A stretch of DNA of 64,000 nucleotides from Bacteroidales bacterium (lineage in GTDB: Bacteria > Bacteroidota > Bacteroidia > Bacteroidales > UBA932), in the NCBI GenBank assembly GCA_017509685.1, contig JAFWPA010000056.1, positions 119,795 through 183,794 of the forward strand, written 5' to 3'. Every line of letters starts with the position of its first letter. Position 1 is the first letter of the stretch. Position numbers and translations under genes: made by a program. The notes beneath the pieces are model-generated. The model did not search any database. It was not told the DNA's origin and saw only the letters and a program-made list of their open reading frames with translations. Shown in pieces: positions 1 through 9,014 of the stretch.

Positions 1-1
1 A

Positions 2-673
2 GTGACCGCCGTGGAGGGAAACGAGGTGGTGTTTATTTCGGCCGACGGTACCGAGTCCCGCGTGGCCGGAGACCGCATCCTGGTGTCCGTAGGGCGCCGG
101 GCTGTGCTGGAGGGCATCGGCCTGGAGAATATCGGCGTAGAACTGGCCCTGAATCCCGCCGGACGCCCGTATGGTATTAAGGTAGACGCGCAGATGCGCA
201 CCTCCGTGCCCGGCGTATATGCCGCCGGCGACGTCACGGGCTTCTCCATGCTTGCCCACACCGCGTCCCGCGAAGGCGAAGTGGCTGTGAATACCATCCT
301 GGGCAAGGCCGATTCCATGCGCTACAACGCCATTCCCGGCGTGGTTTACACCAATCCCGAGGTAGCCGGCGTGGGACTCACCGAGGCCGATGCCGCCGCC
401 AAAGGCATTCCCGTAGAGATTTTCAAACTCCCCATGGCCTACAGCGGCCGCTTCGTAGCCGAAAACGAAAGGGGAGAGGGCCTGTGCAAGGTCCTGGTTG
501 CCTCCGACGGCGCCGTGGTAGGCGTCCACTTGCTGGGCAATCCCTGCTCCGAAATCATCGCCGCCGCCTGCGTGGCCATCGACCGCGGGCTGGGCATCGA
601 CGCCCTCAAGGAGGTCGTCTTCCCGCACCCCACCGTGTCCGAGATTCTCAAGGAGACGCTGTTTGCACCCTAG
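2..673 (+). CDS. lpdA: Dihydrolipoyl dehydrogenase, 3' part (partial)
   Basis: This is the C-terminal half or so of a class I pyridine nucleotide-disulfide oxidoreductase; the FAD-binding N-terminus lies left of the window. Visible are the second FAD motif (VYAAGDVTG), the dimerisation domain starting near GVVYTNPEVAGVGLTE, and the HPTVSE active-site segment close to the C-terminus, where the His-Glu pair typical of lipoamide dehydrogenases sits. The enzyme re-oxidises dihydrolipoamide with NAD+, serving 2-oxoacid dehydrogenases and glycine cleavage (L protein). The gcvTHP genes in this window need such a partner, but they are about 20 kb away, so the link is inferred. It ends with TAG and converges on the next gene after 23 bp. 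Confidence 0.9.
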   Translation: MTAVEGNEVVFISADGTESRVAGDRILVSVGRRAVLEGIGLENIGVELALNPAGRPYGIKVDAQMRTSVPGVYAAGDVTGFSMLAHTASREGEVAVNTILGKADSMRYNAIPGVVYTNPEVAGVGLTEADAAAKGIPVEIFKLPMAYSGRFVAENERGEGLCKVLVASDGAVVGVHLLGNPCSEIIAAACVAIDRGLGIDALKEVVFPHPTVSEILKETLFAP

Positions 674-696
674 GCTATAAATACTTCCGCTTCAAG

Positions 697-1569
697 CTAA
701 AATATACCGGGCGCCATCCCGTTGAGGAATGCCCGGGCCACGTCCTCCATTCTGGGGATGGGCTCTCCCTGACCATTGCGGCGTTTGCAGAAATTGTAGG
801 CATATTTCAGAGCGGTGAACTTAAGCAGTTTCTTCTCACAGGCACGCTGATCCTCCAATGTCTGAATGCCGTAATACGTCCTGACCAAAAGGCTCCAGTG
901 CTTCCGGAACGTCTCGCTGTCCAGATGGAACAGCTGGTCCATGTACTCGGAAGGGATATAATAGGCTATGTATAAATTCATGGACAAGTCCCATTCCGGA
1001 GCGCCGTAGGAAAAATCTCCCAGGTCTATCCAGTAATCCTTTTCCCCATTGGTGATGATATTGCCGATATGGAAGTCTCCATGGAGGCAGGTCTTGGGGG
1101 AAGGGATGGTGTCCAGGGTACTCAGAAGCTGCGCACGGAGCGGGTCGGAGATGCACGTGGATTTCTCTATCCAGGGACGGATGACGTCCTTAATATCGGG
1201 GAACGCATCGGTATCGGCCGGTGTAGCATGCAGTTTTTTTCCCAGGCGGGCGAATTTGAGGGTAAGGGGCTCCAACTGTTCCGGTTCCTCGGAAATGATG
1301 CGGGTGTAAGAACGCTTGTTCGCAATTACTTCGTATTCTGCGCCGAAGCATTTGCCATCCGTTACCAGGCGGATGGGTTCGGGGCAGGGGATACCGGCCT
1401 CATACACGGCCCTGGAAATCCGAAATTCGCGTTCTACTGTTTCCGAGCCCAGGCCGTATTGGAACATCTTGGCCATGGCACTGCCATCCTTCCGGGTATA
1501 AGTGAGGGCCTGACCGCCTTCACCGCTTTGAATATAGTCTTCCAGATTGATTTGCTGATACTTACTCAT
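697..1569 (-). CDS. Aminoglycoside/choline-kinase-like phosphotransferase
   Basis: A 290-residue cytosolic small-molecule kinase of the APH/choline kinase fold. The catalytic loop HGDFHIGN (about residues 163-170) carries the Brenner motif HGDxHxxN, and IDLGDF (181-186) carries the metal-binding Asp. The substrate cannot be read from sequence; it could be a sugar, an amino alcohol or a fructosamine-like compound. The start MSKYQQ was chosen because a good Bacteroidota promoter lies only a short leader upstream; an upstream in-frame extension would run through that promoter. It is transcribed alone, leftward, directly downstream of ssrA on the same strand, and its promoter begins 3 nt from the tmRNA 3' end. 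Confidence 0.75.
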   Translation of the reverse strand: MSKYQQINLEDYIQSGEGGQALTYTRKDGSAMAKMFQYGLGSETVEREFRISRAVYEAGIPCPEPIRLVTDGKCFGAEYEVIANKRSYTRIISEEPEQLEPLTLKFARLGKKLHATPADTDAFPDIKDVIRPWIEKSTCISDPLRAQLLSTLDTIPSPKTCLHGDFHIGNIITNGEKDYWIDLGDFSYGAPEWDLSMNLYIAYYIPSEYMDQLFHLDSETFRKHWSLLVRTYYGIQTLEDQRACEKKLLKFTALKYAYNFCKRRNGQGEPIPRMEDVARAFLNGMAPGIF

Positions 1570-1592
1570 AAAAACACTAACTAATAACTTTG

Positions 1593-1624
1593 CAAAGGTA
1601 CAGTTTTTTTCCCCCTGTATCAAT
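1593..1624 (-). promoter_or_regulatory. Bacteroidota-type promoter of the phosphotransferase gene
   Basis: Reading leftward, ATTG, 20 bp, then TACCTTTG, an exact match to the TAnnTTTG -7 consensus with 3 of 4 bases of the TTTG -33 box. The box ends 23 nt before the chosen ATG. Confidence 0.65.
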
Positions 1625-1626
1625 AG

Positions 1627-2023
1627 TGGAGGTGAGCGGACTCGAACCGCTGTCCAAACGTCGCACCAGGCGGCTTTCTACATGCTTATCCTGCCTTTGG
1701 TTTTCGACGGTTCCCTGCCGGTAGGCGGGCGAAGAACCGCTTAGCCTTTAAGTCTTAGCCGGATGTAGAGGCGTCGTCCGGAGCAGCCTCAAATGGATGA
1801 TACCCCTTGACCGGGCCTTAAGAGGCGGAAGGCCCGAGGGATACTCGTCGGCCCCGCAGCCTTGGCGGGACGGATTAAGCTAATTGGACTTGGCCGAATT
1901 AGGCAGCGAGTGCATAGTTGTTGTTGGCAACTGATTTTTTGGAGTCTGAGATTTACGGGCAAGGCTCCAACGCCCGGCATGCTTACCGTCCGACATCGGC
2001 GCTGTCAAAACCAAAACACCCCC
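1627..2023 (-). ncRNA. ssrA: Transfer-messenger RNA (tmRNA)
   Basis: One-piece tmRNA of about 397 nt that rescues stalled ribosomes with SmpB. The acceptor stem is visible: 5' GGGGGTG pairs with 3' CACCTCC, followed by discriminator A. The T-arm gives GGTTCGAGTCC near the 3' end, and the 5' end carries TTTTGGTTTTGACAG, typical of tmRNA. The reading frame GCC AAC AAC AAC TAT GCA CTC GCT GCC TAA gives the tag ANNNYALAA, ending in the degradation signal YALAA. CCA is not encoded: the bases after the discriminator are CTA, so CCA must be added after transcription. An exact TTTG-N19-TATCTTTG promoter precedes it. I see no T-tailed terminator before the next gene. Confidence 0.95.
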
Positions 2024-2037
2024 GTTGAACGTGACTG

Positions 2038-2068
2038 CAAAGATACAAATTATTCTTCGTCCGGCAAA
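2038..2068 (-). promoter_or_regulatory. ssrA promoter
   Basis: Reading leftward: TTTG, 19 bp, TATCTTTG, matching both Bacteroidota consensus boxes exactly. The mature tmRNA 5' end lies 14 nt past the -7 box, leaving room for a short leader removed by RNase P. The -33 box lies inside the 3' coding end of the NlpC/P60 gene. Confidence 0.85.
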
Positions 2069-2538
2069 ATGCGGCGGGCGGCCATGTACCGCATCTGGAA
2101 GTAGGGGTGGGAGGAGGTCTGCTCTACCACGCCGCCGGAAACCGATGCGTGGATGAAGGTGAAACTGCCTTTTTCCCGGTCTACGGAAACCACGATGCCC
2201 ACGTGGCCGATGGTACGCACCCCGGCCCGTTTCCCAAAGAAAACCAGGTCTCCTTTCTGGAGGTCTGCGTAGCTGTTCACCGGGCGGCCTTCGCGCAGCT
2301 GCACGGCGCTGTAGGCCGTGAGTTCGTAGCCGAAGTGTTTGTACACATAACGCGTGTAACTGGAACAGTCAAAGCGCTTTGGACCCGTTGCTCCCAACTT
2401 ATACGGCGTGCCCAGGAAGGTGCGGGCATAGGCCACCACTTCGTCCCCCGTGGGGGGCGTGGCGGGCTGTGCCTGGGCCGTCCCGGAAAGCAGGACGGCC
2501 ATGAGGACCAGCGTCATATATGACAGGAACTTGCGCAT
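2050..2538 (-). CDS. NlpC/P60 family cell-wall endopeptidase, secreted
   Basis: A 162-residue exported cysteine peptidase of the NlpC/P60 family, which cleaves peptide stems of peptidoglycan, usually between D-gamma-glutamyl and meso-diaminopimelate. A signal peptide covers about residues 1-24 (hydrophobic LVLMAVLLSG, then AQAQ). The catalytic triad is visible as Cys58 in RFDCSSY, His112 in IGHVGIV and His130 in FIHAS. The protein is one catalytic domain with no SH3 or LysM domain. The start MRKFL was picked because it begins the signal peptide and a promoter sits just upstream. The upstream DUF4906 gene ends 28 bp before this start, and the promoter overlaps its stop. Confidence 0.88.
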   Translation of the reverse strand: MRKFLSYMTLVLMAVLLSGTAQAQPATPPTGDEVVAYARTFLGTPYKLGATGPKRFDCSSYTRYVYKHFGYELTAYSAVQLREGRPVNSYADLQKGDLVFFGKRAGVRTIGHVGIVVSVDREKGSFTFIHASVSGGVVEQTSSHPYFQMRYMAARRILPDEE

Positions 2539-2547
2539 AGGCTCCTG

Positions 2548-2578
2548 CAAATATACAACTATTATGCTAAAAGCCAAT
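2548..2578 (-). promoter_or_regulatory. Promoter of the NlpC/P60 gene
   Basis: Leftward ATTG, 19 bp, TATATTTG. The -7 box is consensus and the -33 box matches 3 of 4 bases. It overlaps the last codons of the DUF4906 gene and ends 9 nt before the ATG. Confidence 0.6.
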
Positions 2579-5500
2579 TACCGGATCCTGGTGGTGGAAA
2601 TTGGCGGCGCCTTTGTACAGGATGGTGCCCTGGACCGTCTTTTCGCTGTCCGGGCCTCCGATATGGACGGGAGCGTTGCTGGTGAGGGTAAAAGGAGCCA
2701 GCGTATTGCATTCCGACCAGTGGACGGGCGTGGCAAAACGGTAACCGTAATAACGGATGTCCGTCACATCATAGAACAGGCTTTGCAGGTAGTATTCCGA
2801 CAATGTGCCCAGCGTATAGCGGAGATGGATGGGCCAGGCCGAAAAAGCGATATAATGCTCCAGGTTAAAGCTTCCTTCCCGACAGGACAGGCCGGGTACC
2901 GTGGAGGAAAAACCATTGGAAGAGAGCTGCAGGTTCCCGGAGAAGGAGACGGCCTGGGCGGCGGGATAGTACAGGATGAGGTCTTCGCTACTGAATCCGG
3001 TCTCCACAAAGGAAGGATGCACGTCACGGGCATAGGTGCAGCGGACGCCCCTCAGGTCCTGCGAGCCCTTTTCCAGTTGGGTCGATACGTCCCGGGCCAG
3101 GATGCTGGAAGCCCCTAGCAAGGCGGAAAAGGCGAAGGACGCCGACTGCTCATCGAAGCAAGGTCCGTCGAAATGCTCTTTGAGCGGATGTCGGTACCAG
3201 TAACGGGAGAAGCTGGCGCTGAAACTGCAGCTTGCGTCCATTTCCAGACCCAGGGGATTCCACATGGCCAGCCGCAGGTCTTCCCCGTTTACGGCTTCCA
3301 CCGCTATGCTGAAGCGCCGGTGCAGCAGGTGGCATACGATGGAGTCGGAGTACGTGCCGGAGGAAACGGTGACGGTGATATTCCTGTCGCCGGTTTCGGG
3401 ACCGGTCTGGGAAGGCGAATAGGGTAGGGCCGTATCGTCAAAGGAGAGGGGACTGTCGTAGCGGCTTGTCCAGATGTCCAGCCGGTAAAGGGTGGAGCCG
3501 GCCGGGGTGAGCTGGCAGTGGAAATCGTTGTCTGAGTCGTGTGTAACGGTGAGGCCGGAGAGATTCTCCAGTTTCACGAAGAATGTCTGGCAGAAACCGT
3601 ACATCAGGAAGAAATCCTCTCCGGCGGGGGTGGCCGAACACTGCATGGCGGCGGGATTGTTGGTGCCGCCGCAGGCCTGCATGATGGTGACCGACTTCAC
3701 GGGCTGGCTCAGGACCTGGCAGGTGGGATGGATGTGCAGTTCGTCATCGAAGAAATAGCTCATGGAAAGGATGTAGTAGTTGTCTTCGTCGTAGGAGAAG
3801 GCCGTCCCTTTGGGAGAAAACCGGAAATTGTACAGGCTGAAGTCCCAGGAGCCTTCATCGGGCAGGTCATTTTTCAGCTCGAAACAATCTTCCACTACAC
3901 TTTCGTTGCATTCGATGTCCACCGGGTTTTCCACGAAGAAATTGTCCAGATAAAAGCCGCCGGCAGTTGCTCCGGAGGGCGCATAGCTCATTCCGGGCAT
4001 GGAATGGACGCCATGGCCGCCCCACAGGAATTCCTGGTTGGGAATTATGTGGTTGCAGTCGTCGGGGTCCACCAGCACCAGGTCCAGGGACGGGGCTTTT
4101 CCCTCGCTGTCACCCAGCGTAAAGGTGGTATTATAGATGTATGTGTTGGATGTCAGGTGGGTCTTGAGACGGAGCCGGGGCTCTTTCTGCCGGAAGATCC
4201 ATTCCTTGCTCTGCAGGATGTCTCCGCCATCTTCCCATGTGAGCGTGAGGACGGAATAGTTGTCGCGGTAGATGTGGGTGAAATAGCTGTATACAAAGAG
4301 TTTGCGAGTAGCGTGGTCATACCAGATGTGGGAGCGCCGGACGTTGGTTTTGCCGTTGCCGAAAGCATCGGCGCCGGGGTTGACCGTCAGGTTGCAGGAC
4401 GAACCGGCATCCGGAACGTAGCTGCCGCCATCGGCCCGATAGTAATTGGCCAGGCCGGCCTGGAGCGTACCTTGCTCTTCAAACAGGCTCTCGGGCAGGC
4501 GCACCACCATCCACTGGCCGCGGTACTGAGGGGTGTAAAGCAGTTCCACGTCTTTCCAGAAGGAAACTTCGGAGGTGGCGGTAATATCCACTTTGTCGCT
4601 GATCTGGCCGCTGGCATCTCCGCCTTTCAGCTGGAAGACCGTCCCTTCCGGCGTGTCCGGGGCCGCTTTTACCGTAACCCGGCCGTCGTTCAAGGGCTGC
4701 ACGGTGAGATAGTTGTCCGGAAGCCCGTCCAGATAGGTTTCAAAGCACAGGTATTGCGGATTCAGGGTGGTTTCATACCGTACAATCAGCATCTCTCCCG
4801 GCGCCACTTTCAGGCTGCCGTCGTACACCCAGCGGAAATACTCGGACGACAGGTCCGGACTCAGGGTGAGGCTCAGTTTCCTGCGCACGTTGCGGATGAT
4901 GTCGAAGTTGGAGCACATGTCGTCGTTCTGGCCCGGGTAGAAGCGGTATTTGAAACAGCGTTCGCCCAGGTGGGGGTGCGATGCCTTCACCGCTAGTTCC
5001 GCGTAGGAGCAGCAGTCCACGGCGCTGCCCAGATCGGCAAAAACGCTGTTCCAGGCATTCGCGGGGCCGATATCCCCCTGGCAGTTCTCCAGGAAGTAGA
5101 GGGTGAGATAGCCGGAACTCTTGCCGTCGTCTCCCATCACGTTCAGCCGGGCCAGGTCGCTGTCGGTGGCCATGTCCACCATCGCCAGATCTTCGGTCGA
5201 TGCGCACACCCCGACGCCATCGCCCGTATAAAAATAGGGGACGCGGGTGTTGCTGTGGGAGGCGATGACTTCTGCAGCTTCCACCGTCCATCCCGCCTGC
5301 GCATAGGGCTGCACGTTGAGGCGGATGTCGTAGCGGGCGAAGAGGCGCTTGATGGTGAGAACGAAGGCTTCGTCGGCCGAATCCAGCGTGAGTCCTTTCC
5401 GGACACCCGACATGGGCATTCCGTCCGTCTCTACCCGCGCCAGCGAGAGGGCGTCGCCGCACACGTAGACGAGGGCTTCCAGCTCGGCCTCCGTGACATC

Positions 5501-5905
5501 GGCGCGCGCCAGAAGGCCTTCCAGGACGGCGGCGTTGTCCGGATCCGGGTTCACGATGGCGTACACGTCCATCTCCTGGCTGTTGCCGCTGCTGTCGGGG
5601 CCCACGGGGATGGTCCAGTTGAAGGTCTTGGATTCGGTCTTCAGGCCGATGTTACGGCCGTCTTCGTCCAGGAAAACCCGCCCGGTGTTGGCGTCGAAGG
5701 CGAAGAGGTAGGCCGTGCGGAAGTCCTCGGCCTCCACGGAGATGACCGATTTGCTGTCGGGCGCGTCGCTTTCCAGCCGGGTGGAGACAGTCTGCAGCCG
5801 GGTCACGGGGACGGCTGTTATTGGCTCCGGTATTTCTTGGAGGGGCGTTTCCCGCTGGCAGGCGGCCAGGAGCAGGACCGCACCCAGGATGCGTTGGATT
5901 TTCAT
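2567..5905 (-). CDS. Large DUF4906-type fimbria-associated lipoprotein
   Basis: A 1112-residue surface lipoprotein and the last gene of the fimbrial operon. The N-terminus MKIQRILGAVLLLAAC is a lipoprotein signal with the lipidated Cys at residue 16. The first 350 residues resemble the N-terminal part of DUF4906/Mfa-like fimbrillins (an FAFDANTGRVF-type strand, then VYAIVNPD); the rest is a long beta-rich region I do not recognise. In Bacteroidota fimbrial loci such large genes sit last and are thought to encode tip or accessory adhesins. The start was set at the lipoprotein signal, 7 bp after the previous stop; an upstream in-frame Met lies inside the preceding gene. A role as tip adhesin is inference. 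Confidence 0.75.
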   Translation of the reverse strand: MKIQRILGAVLLLAACQRETPLQEIPEPITAVPVTRLQTVSTRLESDAPDSKSVISVEAEDFRTAYLFAFDANTGRVFLDEDGRNIGLKTESKTFNWTIPVGPDSSGNSQEMDVYAIVNPDPDNAAVLEGLLARADVTEAELEALVYVCGDALSLARVETDGMPMSGVRKGLTLDSADEAFVLTIKRLFARYDIRLNVQPYAQAGWTVEAAEVIASHSNTRVPYFYTGDGVGVCASTEDLAMVDMATDSDLARLNVMGDDGKSSGYLTLYFLENCQGDIGPANAWNSVFADLGSAVDCCSYAELAVKASHPHLGERCFKYRFYPGQNDDMCSNFDIIRNVRRKLSLTLSPDLSSEYFRWVYDGSLKVAPGEMLIVRYETTLNPQYLCFETYLDGLPDNYLTVQPLNDGRVTVKAAPDTPEGTVFQLKGGDASGQISDKVDITATSEVSFWKDVELLYTPQYRGQWMVVRLPESLFEEQGTLQAGLANYYRADGGSYVPDAGSSCNLTVNPGADAFGNGKTNVRRSHIWYDHATRKLFVYSYFTHIYRDNYSVLTLTWEDGGDILQSKEWIFRQKEPRLRLKTHLTSNTYIYNTTFTLGDSEGKAPSLDLVLVDPDDCNHIIPNQEFLWGGHGVHSMPGMSYAPSGATAGGFYLDNFFVENPVDIECNESVVEDCFELKNDLPDEGSWDFSLYNFRFSPKGTAFSYDEDNYYILSMSYFFDDELHIHPTCQVLSQPVKSVTIMQACGGTNNPAAMQCSATPAGEDFFLMYGFCQTFFVKLENLSGLTVTHDSDNDFHCQLTPAGSTLYRLDIWTSRYDSPLSFDDTALPYSPSQTGPETGDRNITVTVSSGTYSDSIVCHLLHRRFSIAVEAVNGEDLRLAMWNPLGLEMDASCSFSASFSRYWYRHPLKEHFDGPCFDEQSASFAFSALLGASSILARDVSTQLEKGSQDLRGVRCTYARDVHPSFVETGFSSEDLILYYPAAQAVSFSGNLQLSSNGFSSTVPGLSCREGSFNLEHYIAFSAWPIHLRYTLGTLSEYYLQSLFYDVTDIRYYGYRFATPVHWSECNTLAPFTLTSNAPVHIGGPDSEKTVQGTILYKGAANFHHQDPVIGF

Positions 5906-5912
5906 AAGGCAA

Positions 5913-6992
5913 TTAGAGATTGATTTCGCTGTCGCTCCCGTCCCAGCCGTCGTTGATGTCGAAGGAGAGGTCCAGGACGTCGGGGTCGATGTCAATGATT
6001 TCCGGGTCCGACGAGCCCCGTCCGCGGATGACGATATCGGTGGCGCTGTACACGTAATTGCGCTCCATGGCCGGGACGTTGATCTGGTAATACATGGTCT
6101 CGTCTCCCAGCGTGGCTTCGATAATCAGCCGGGTGCAGCGGCGGCACCAGACGTCCATTTGGTGCCTGTCGTTCCCGATAGGGACGGGGTCTGGGAAGGC
6201 GTAGAAGGAGAGCGGGACAAGGTAGGGACTGTCGGCTGTGATGACGGTATTGATGCCGCGCTGGCCCAGCAGGGCGTCCATTTCGGGCTCGGCGTTCTCT
6301 CCGCGGTGCCAGCCGCCGCTGTTGTACCAGGCGGTGCGGGCGTCGGAGAGCTGGGCTTCGGTGTAGTCGCTTCCGAAAAGCGTGGTCCGGTAGGCGTTGG
6401 TCACGTAGACGTGCCGCAGGGTGAAGGTCTTTTCGGCCAGCAGGGGCTTGGCCGAGAAATCCACCGAGATGCCCGTGAGGTTAATACGGGAGACGATGCG
6501 CTTCACCGCAATGCGGCACTCCTGCATCCCCGGGACGGGCGTGATGGTTTTGCGGCCGTACATCAGCAGCCGGCCGACGGCGTTGTCCCCCAGGTAGGCC
6601 ACCTTGTTCTTGATATGGGAAGGCTCGGTGATGGTGGAGGGTACGAACGCCCCGGTTCCCGAGGTGGAGTAATTCACCACGGCATAGCAGGTGTACTGCC
6701 GTCCGGCCCGCAGGTTCATGGCGATGTCTCCGCCGGTGTCGGAGGTGGCATAGCGGAACCAGTTGCTGCTGTCGTCGAAGGCGAAGACGGCCCACCGGCC
6801 GATGCTGCGTTCGGATTCGTCGGTGATGCCTGTGGCCTTGCTTTCGGCGGCATCGGAGGCGCTGAAGAGGACGGTCACCATGTCGCCGCTGTTTTCCGGC
6901 TCCTGCGGATTGACCCACTTGAGGGGTTTCGCGCAGGAGACGGAAAGGAGCAGCAGGACGGCCAAGGTGCAGTAGGTGAGGGCTTTATCCAT
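5913..6992 (-). CDS. Fimbrial subunit lipoprotein, minor/tip type (FimA/Mfa-like fold)
   Basis: A 359-residue lipoprotein with the lipobox LLLLSVSC (Cys20). The body has features of type V fimbrillins: a WAVFAFDDSSNWF strand in the N-terminal domain, a CYAVVNYS strand, an AVKRIVSRINL segment, and a Tyr-rich C-terminal stretch (NYVYSATDIVI) ending in an acidic DGWDGSDSEINL tail. In this pilus class, lipidated precursors are exported, trimmed at Arg/Lys sites and polymerised by strand exchange. Its ATG overlaps the stop of the upstream gene by one base (TAATG), suggesting translational coupling. It is probably a minor subunit, because the better major-subunit candidate lies two genes upstream. 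Confidence 0.75.
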   Translation of the reverse strand: MDKALTYCTLAVLLLLSVSCAKPLKWVNPQEPENSGDMVTVLFSASDAAESKATGITDESERSIGRWAVFAFDDSSNWFRYATSDTGGDIAMNLRAGRQYTCYAVVNYSTSGTGAFVPSTITEPSHIKNKVAYLGDNAVGRLLMYGRKTITPVPGMQECRIAVKRIVSRINLTGISVDFSAKPLLAEKTFTLRHVYVTNAYRTTLFGSDYTEAQLSDARTAWYNSGGWHRGENAEPEMDALLGQRGINTVITADSPYLVPLSFYAFPDPVPIGNDRHQMDVWCRRCTRLIIEATLGDETMYYQINVPAMERNYVYSATDIVIRGRGSSDPEIIDIDPDVLDLSFDINDGWDGSDSEINL

Positions 6993-7828
6993 TACATTTC
7001 AAATTTTAGTTCTTGTTTCTCCCAGTTGTCCACCTGCACCTGCACCCGGGTTTCCTTGTAGTCTATCTCCACGCTTACGTCGGGCAGGCTCTTCTCCCGC
7101 CAGGTGACTCCGCCCAGGTTCAGAAGGATCTCGTTCAGGTTGTAGCTGCCGATGAATCCTTCCTGCTGGTAGATGTGCTCCCGGCCGTAGAGTTCCAGCA
7201 GCAGGAAGTTGTCGGCCTGCCGGGGCAGGATGAAGTCGAAGTGGCCCAGGGTGGTCTCCGCGGGGCGGTACTCGAAGGAACCGCGCACCGGGAGACCGGT
7301 GTAGGCGTCGATGCCGCAGGTGTTGGCCCGCACCACCACTTCGAAGGGGAACCGGCCGTCTTCGTCCAGGTAGGTCTCCATCCCCACGAACTGCAGGCTC
7401 ACCTTCGTGTGTTCCTTGACGAACTCCACCGGGACGGTGAAGGAGTCGGGCACCACGTCGGCCACGTAGGAGAAGCGGTAGATGGAGTCCGACTGGCAGC
7501 CGATGGGGATGAGCCACTGGTCTCCGCGGTATTCGATGTTCCGGCCGCCTCCCAGGATGCCGTAACCCTTGACGGCCTCGGTGCTGCGCACCTCTACGTA
7601 GAAATCCTTGTTCTGGATGGAGCGCAGGGAAGGGGACTCCGAGGAGATGAGTCCCCCGGCGGGATGGCTGCACACGGTGGTGAAGACCTTTTCGTAAGGT
7701 TGGAAATGTTCCGGGTTGGACACTTCGAAAAAGAGGAAACTGGGGCATTCCAGGCGGTCTTCCAGCACGATGCCCCGGCAGGAGACTACAGTGAGCGCCA
7801 GCGCCAATATGACAGACAACCGTTTCAT
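6992..7828 (-). CDS. FimB/Mfa2-family fimbrial anchor lipoprotein
   Basis: A 278-residue lipoprotein (signal MKRLSVILALALTVVSC, Cys17). Length, the position right after the major fimbrillin and the two-domain beta-rich sequence fit FimB/Mfa2 anchors, which cap the pilus base in the outer membrane and limit fimbria length. After the lipid anchor comes a Cys/Pro-rich short linker (GIVLEDRLECPSF), then the first domain; the C-terminal domain ends in VQVQVDNWEKQELKFEM, a strand-Trp pattern seen in fimbrillin C-termini. It lies 11 bp after the putative major subunit and is coupled to the next gene by a TAATG overlap. The family call rests on context and general pattern more than on one diagnostic motif. 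Confidence 0.7.
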   Translation of the reverse strand: MKRLSVILALALTVVSCRGIVLEDRLECPSFLFFEVSNPEHFQPYEKVFTTVCSHPAGGLISSESPSLRSIQNKDFYVEVRSTEAVKGYGILGGGRNIEYRGDQWLIPIGCQSDSIYRFSYVADVVPDSFTVPVEFVKEHTKVSLQFVGMETYLDEDGRFPFEVVVRANTCGIDAYTGLPVRGSFEYRPAETTLGHFDFILPRQADNFLLLELYGREHIYQQEGFIGSYNLNEILLNLGGVTWREKSLPDVSVEIDYKETRVQVQVDNWEKQELKFEM

Positions 7829-7839
7829 ACCCCAGCGGT

Positions 7840-8994
7840 TTAGAATTCGAACTCCAGCGCGGTGGTGTCGGTCCAGTCGTCCACGGTGATGACGGGGTGC
7901 AGCTTACCGGCCTGCAGGTTGTCGTCGGAGTTGTCGTTGTCCTTGCCTAACATGGTAATCTGGATCTTGCTCACGTGGTACACATGGTTGGCCTTCAGCA
8001 TGGGGAGGTCGAATACATAATAGGTATAGGTGCCGGTGCCTTCGATGACGGAGGACTTGGACACGAACGCCTTGATGACCAGGCGCGTGTTGCGTGCCAC
8101 GAAACTGTCCGGGCTGGAGGGGTCGTACGCGGCGTGGGAGTCCGTGTCGGTCAGATTGGGATAAGCGAAGAAGCAGCGGTATACGTTGTTTCCGTCCCCG
8201 CCGGACACGTTGGGAAGGGCTATCTCCTGGCTGTCCACCGTTACGGCGGGCGCTCCGGTGGCCTGTTTGGTAATCACGTTGTACCAGTTGCTCACGTCGC
8301 TGTTCTCATCCTCTTCCAGGGGATAGGGCGCTACGGTGCTCTTGGAATCCTTCGTATAGCCGTCCAGGCCCAGGTAGCATTTGCCCACCACGTTCTTCAG
8401 GTACATCTCCTTGATGGTGAACGTGGCGCCTTCCAGGGATGTCCCGGTGAAGTCCACCTTTACCTTGTCCAGCACCACCATGGCCGCCAGGCGCTTGACG
8501 TAGATGTTCAGCTGCTGGGGCGCCGCGCTGGAATTCTTGTTTTTGTCATATTCCTCCACCACGATCTGGTTCCTGCCCACCATCACCAGTTTGGTGGGGC
8601 TGTTCTCGTTGAGGTCGCTCAGTGTGTTCTCGAAGGCGGCCATCAGCATGTCTTTGCGCAGGGTGAGTCTTTCGTGGTTGATAAGGGCATACACGTTCTT
8701 GGGGCCGGTGAAGGTGGCGATGTCCACAGACACGGTATTGTTCACGGGCGTCACTTCGGTGAAGTAGTCGGTCTCCATCTTGTTCTGGCCGTCGAAGACG
8801 ATGACCTGGACGGAGCTGATCTGGAAGTCCTTCCGCTCCGAGAAGGCCGATTTTGTGGCGGCCTCGGGGCCGATGGTTACGGTGAGGGGTACGGTGGGAG
8901 CAAGCCCTGCGGGCTCATCCACGGGGGTTCTGCTGCAGGAGACGAGGGCCAGCAGGCCGGCGGCAGCACAGAGGAAAGAAATGTGTTTTTTCAT
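7840..8994 (-). CDS. Major fimbrial subunit precursor (Mfa1/FimA family)
   Basis: A 384-residue lipoprotein precursor with lipobox GLLALVSC (Cys20). Typical major fimbrillin features are the segment TVTIGPEAATKSAF followed by SVQVIVFDGQ, the KNVYALINHE strand, the LAAMVVLDKVKVDFTGTSLEGATFTIKEMYLKNV core, and a C-terminus ending VITVDDWTDTTALEFEF. In the family, the lipidated N-terminal strand is removed by an Arg- or Lys-specific protease, and the groove is filled by a C-terminal strand of the next subunit. KSAFSER and FSERKDF offer candidate basic cleavage sites. The position between the OmpA/TPR lipoprotein and the Mfa2-like anchor matches the usual order of Bacteroidota fimbrial operons. 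Confidence 0.85.
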   Translation of the reverse strand: MKKHISFLCAAAGLLALVSCSRTPVDEPAGLAPTVPLTVTIGPEAATKSAFSERKDFQISSVQVIVFDGQNKMETDYFTEVTPVNNTVSVDIATFTGPKNVYALINHERLTLRKDMLMAAFENTLSDLNENSPTKLVMVGRNQIVVEEYDKNKNSSAAPQQLNIYVKRLAAMVVLDKVKVDFTGTSLEGATFTIKEMYLKNVVGKCYLGLDGYTKDSKSTVAPYPLEEDENSDVSNWYNVITKQATGAPAVTVDSQEIALPNVSGGDGNNVYRCFFAYPNLTDTDSHAAYDPSSPDSFVARNTRLVIKAFVSKSSVIEGTGTYTYYVFDLPMLKANHVYHVSKIQITMLGKDNDNSDDNLQAGKLHPVITVDDWTDTTALEFEF

Positions 8995-9014
8995 AATGAT
9001 GGTATTAAAGGGGT

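Noticed and set aside
3539-4996. 485-codon rightward frame opposite the DUF4906 gene
   Set aside because: A shadow frame; the opposite strand has a lipoprotein signal and fits the operon.
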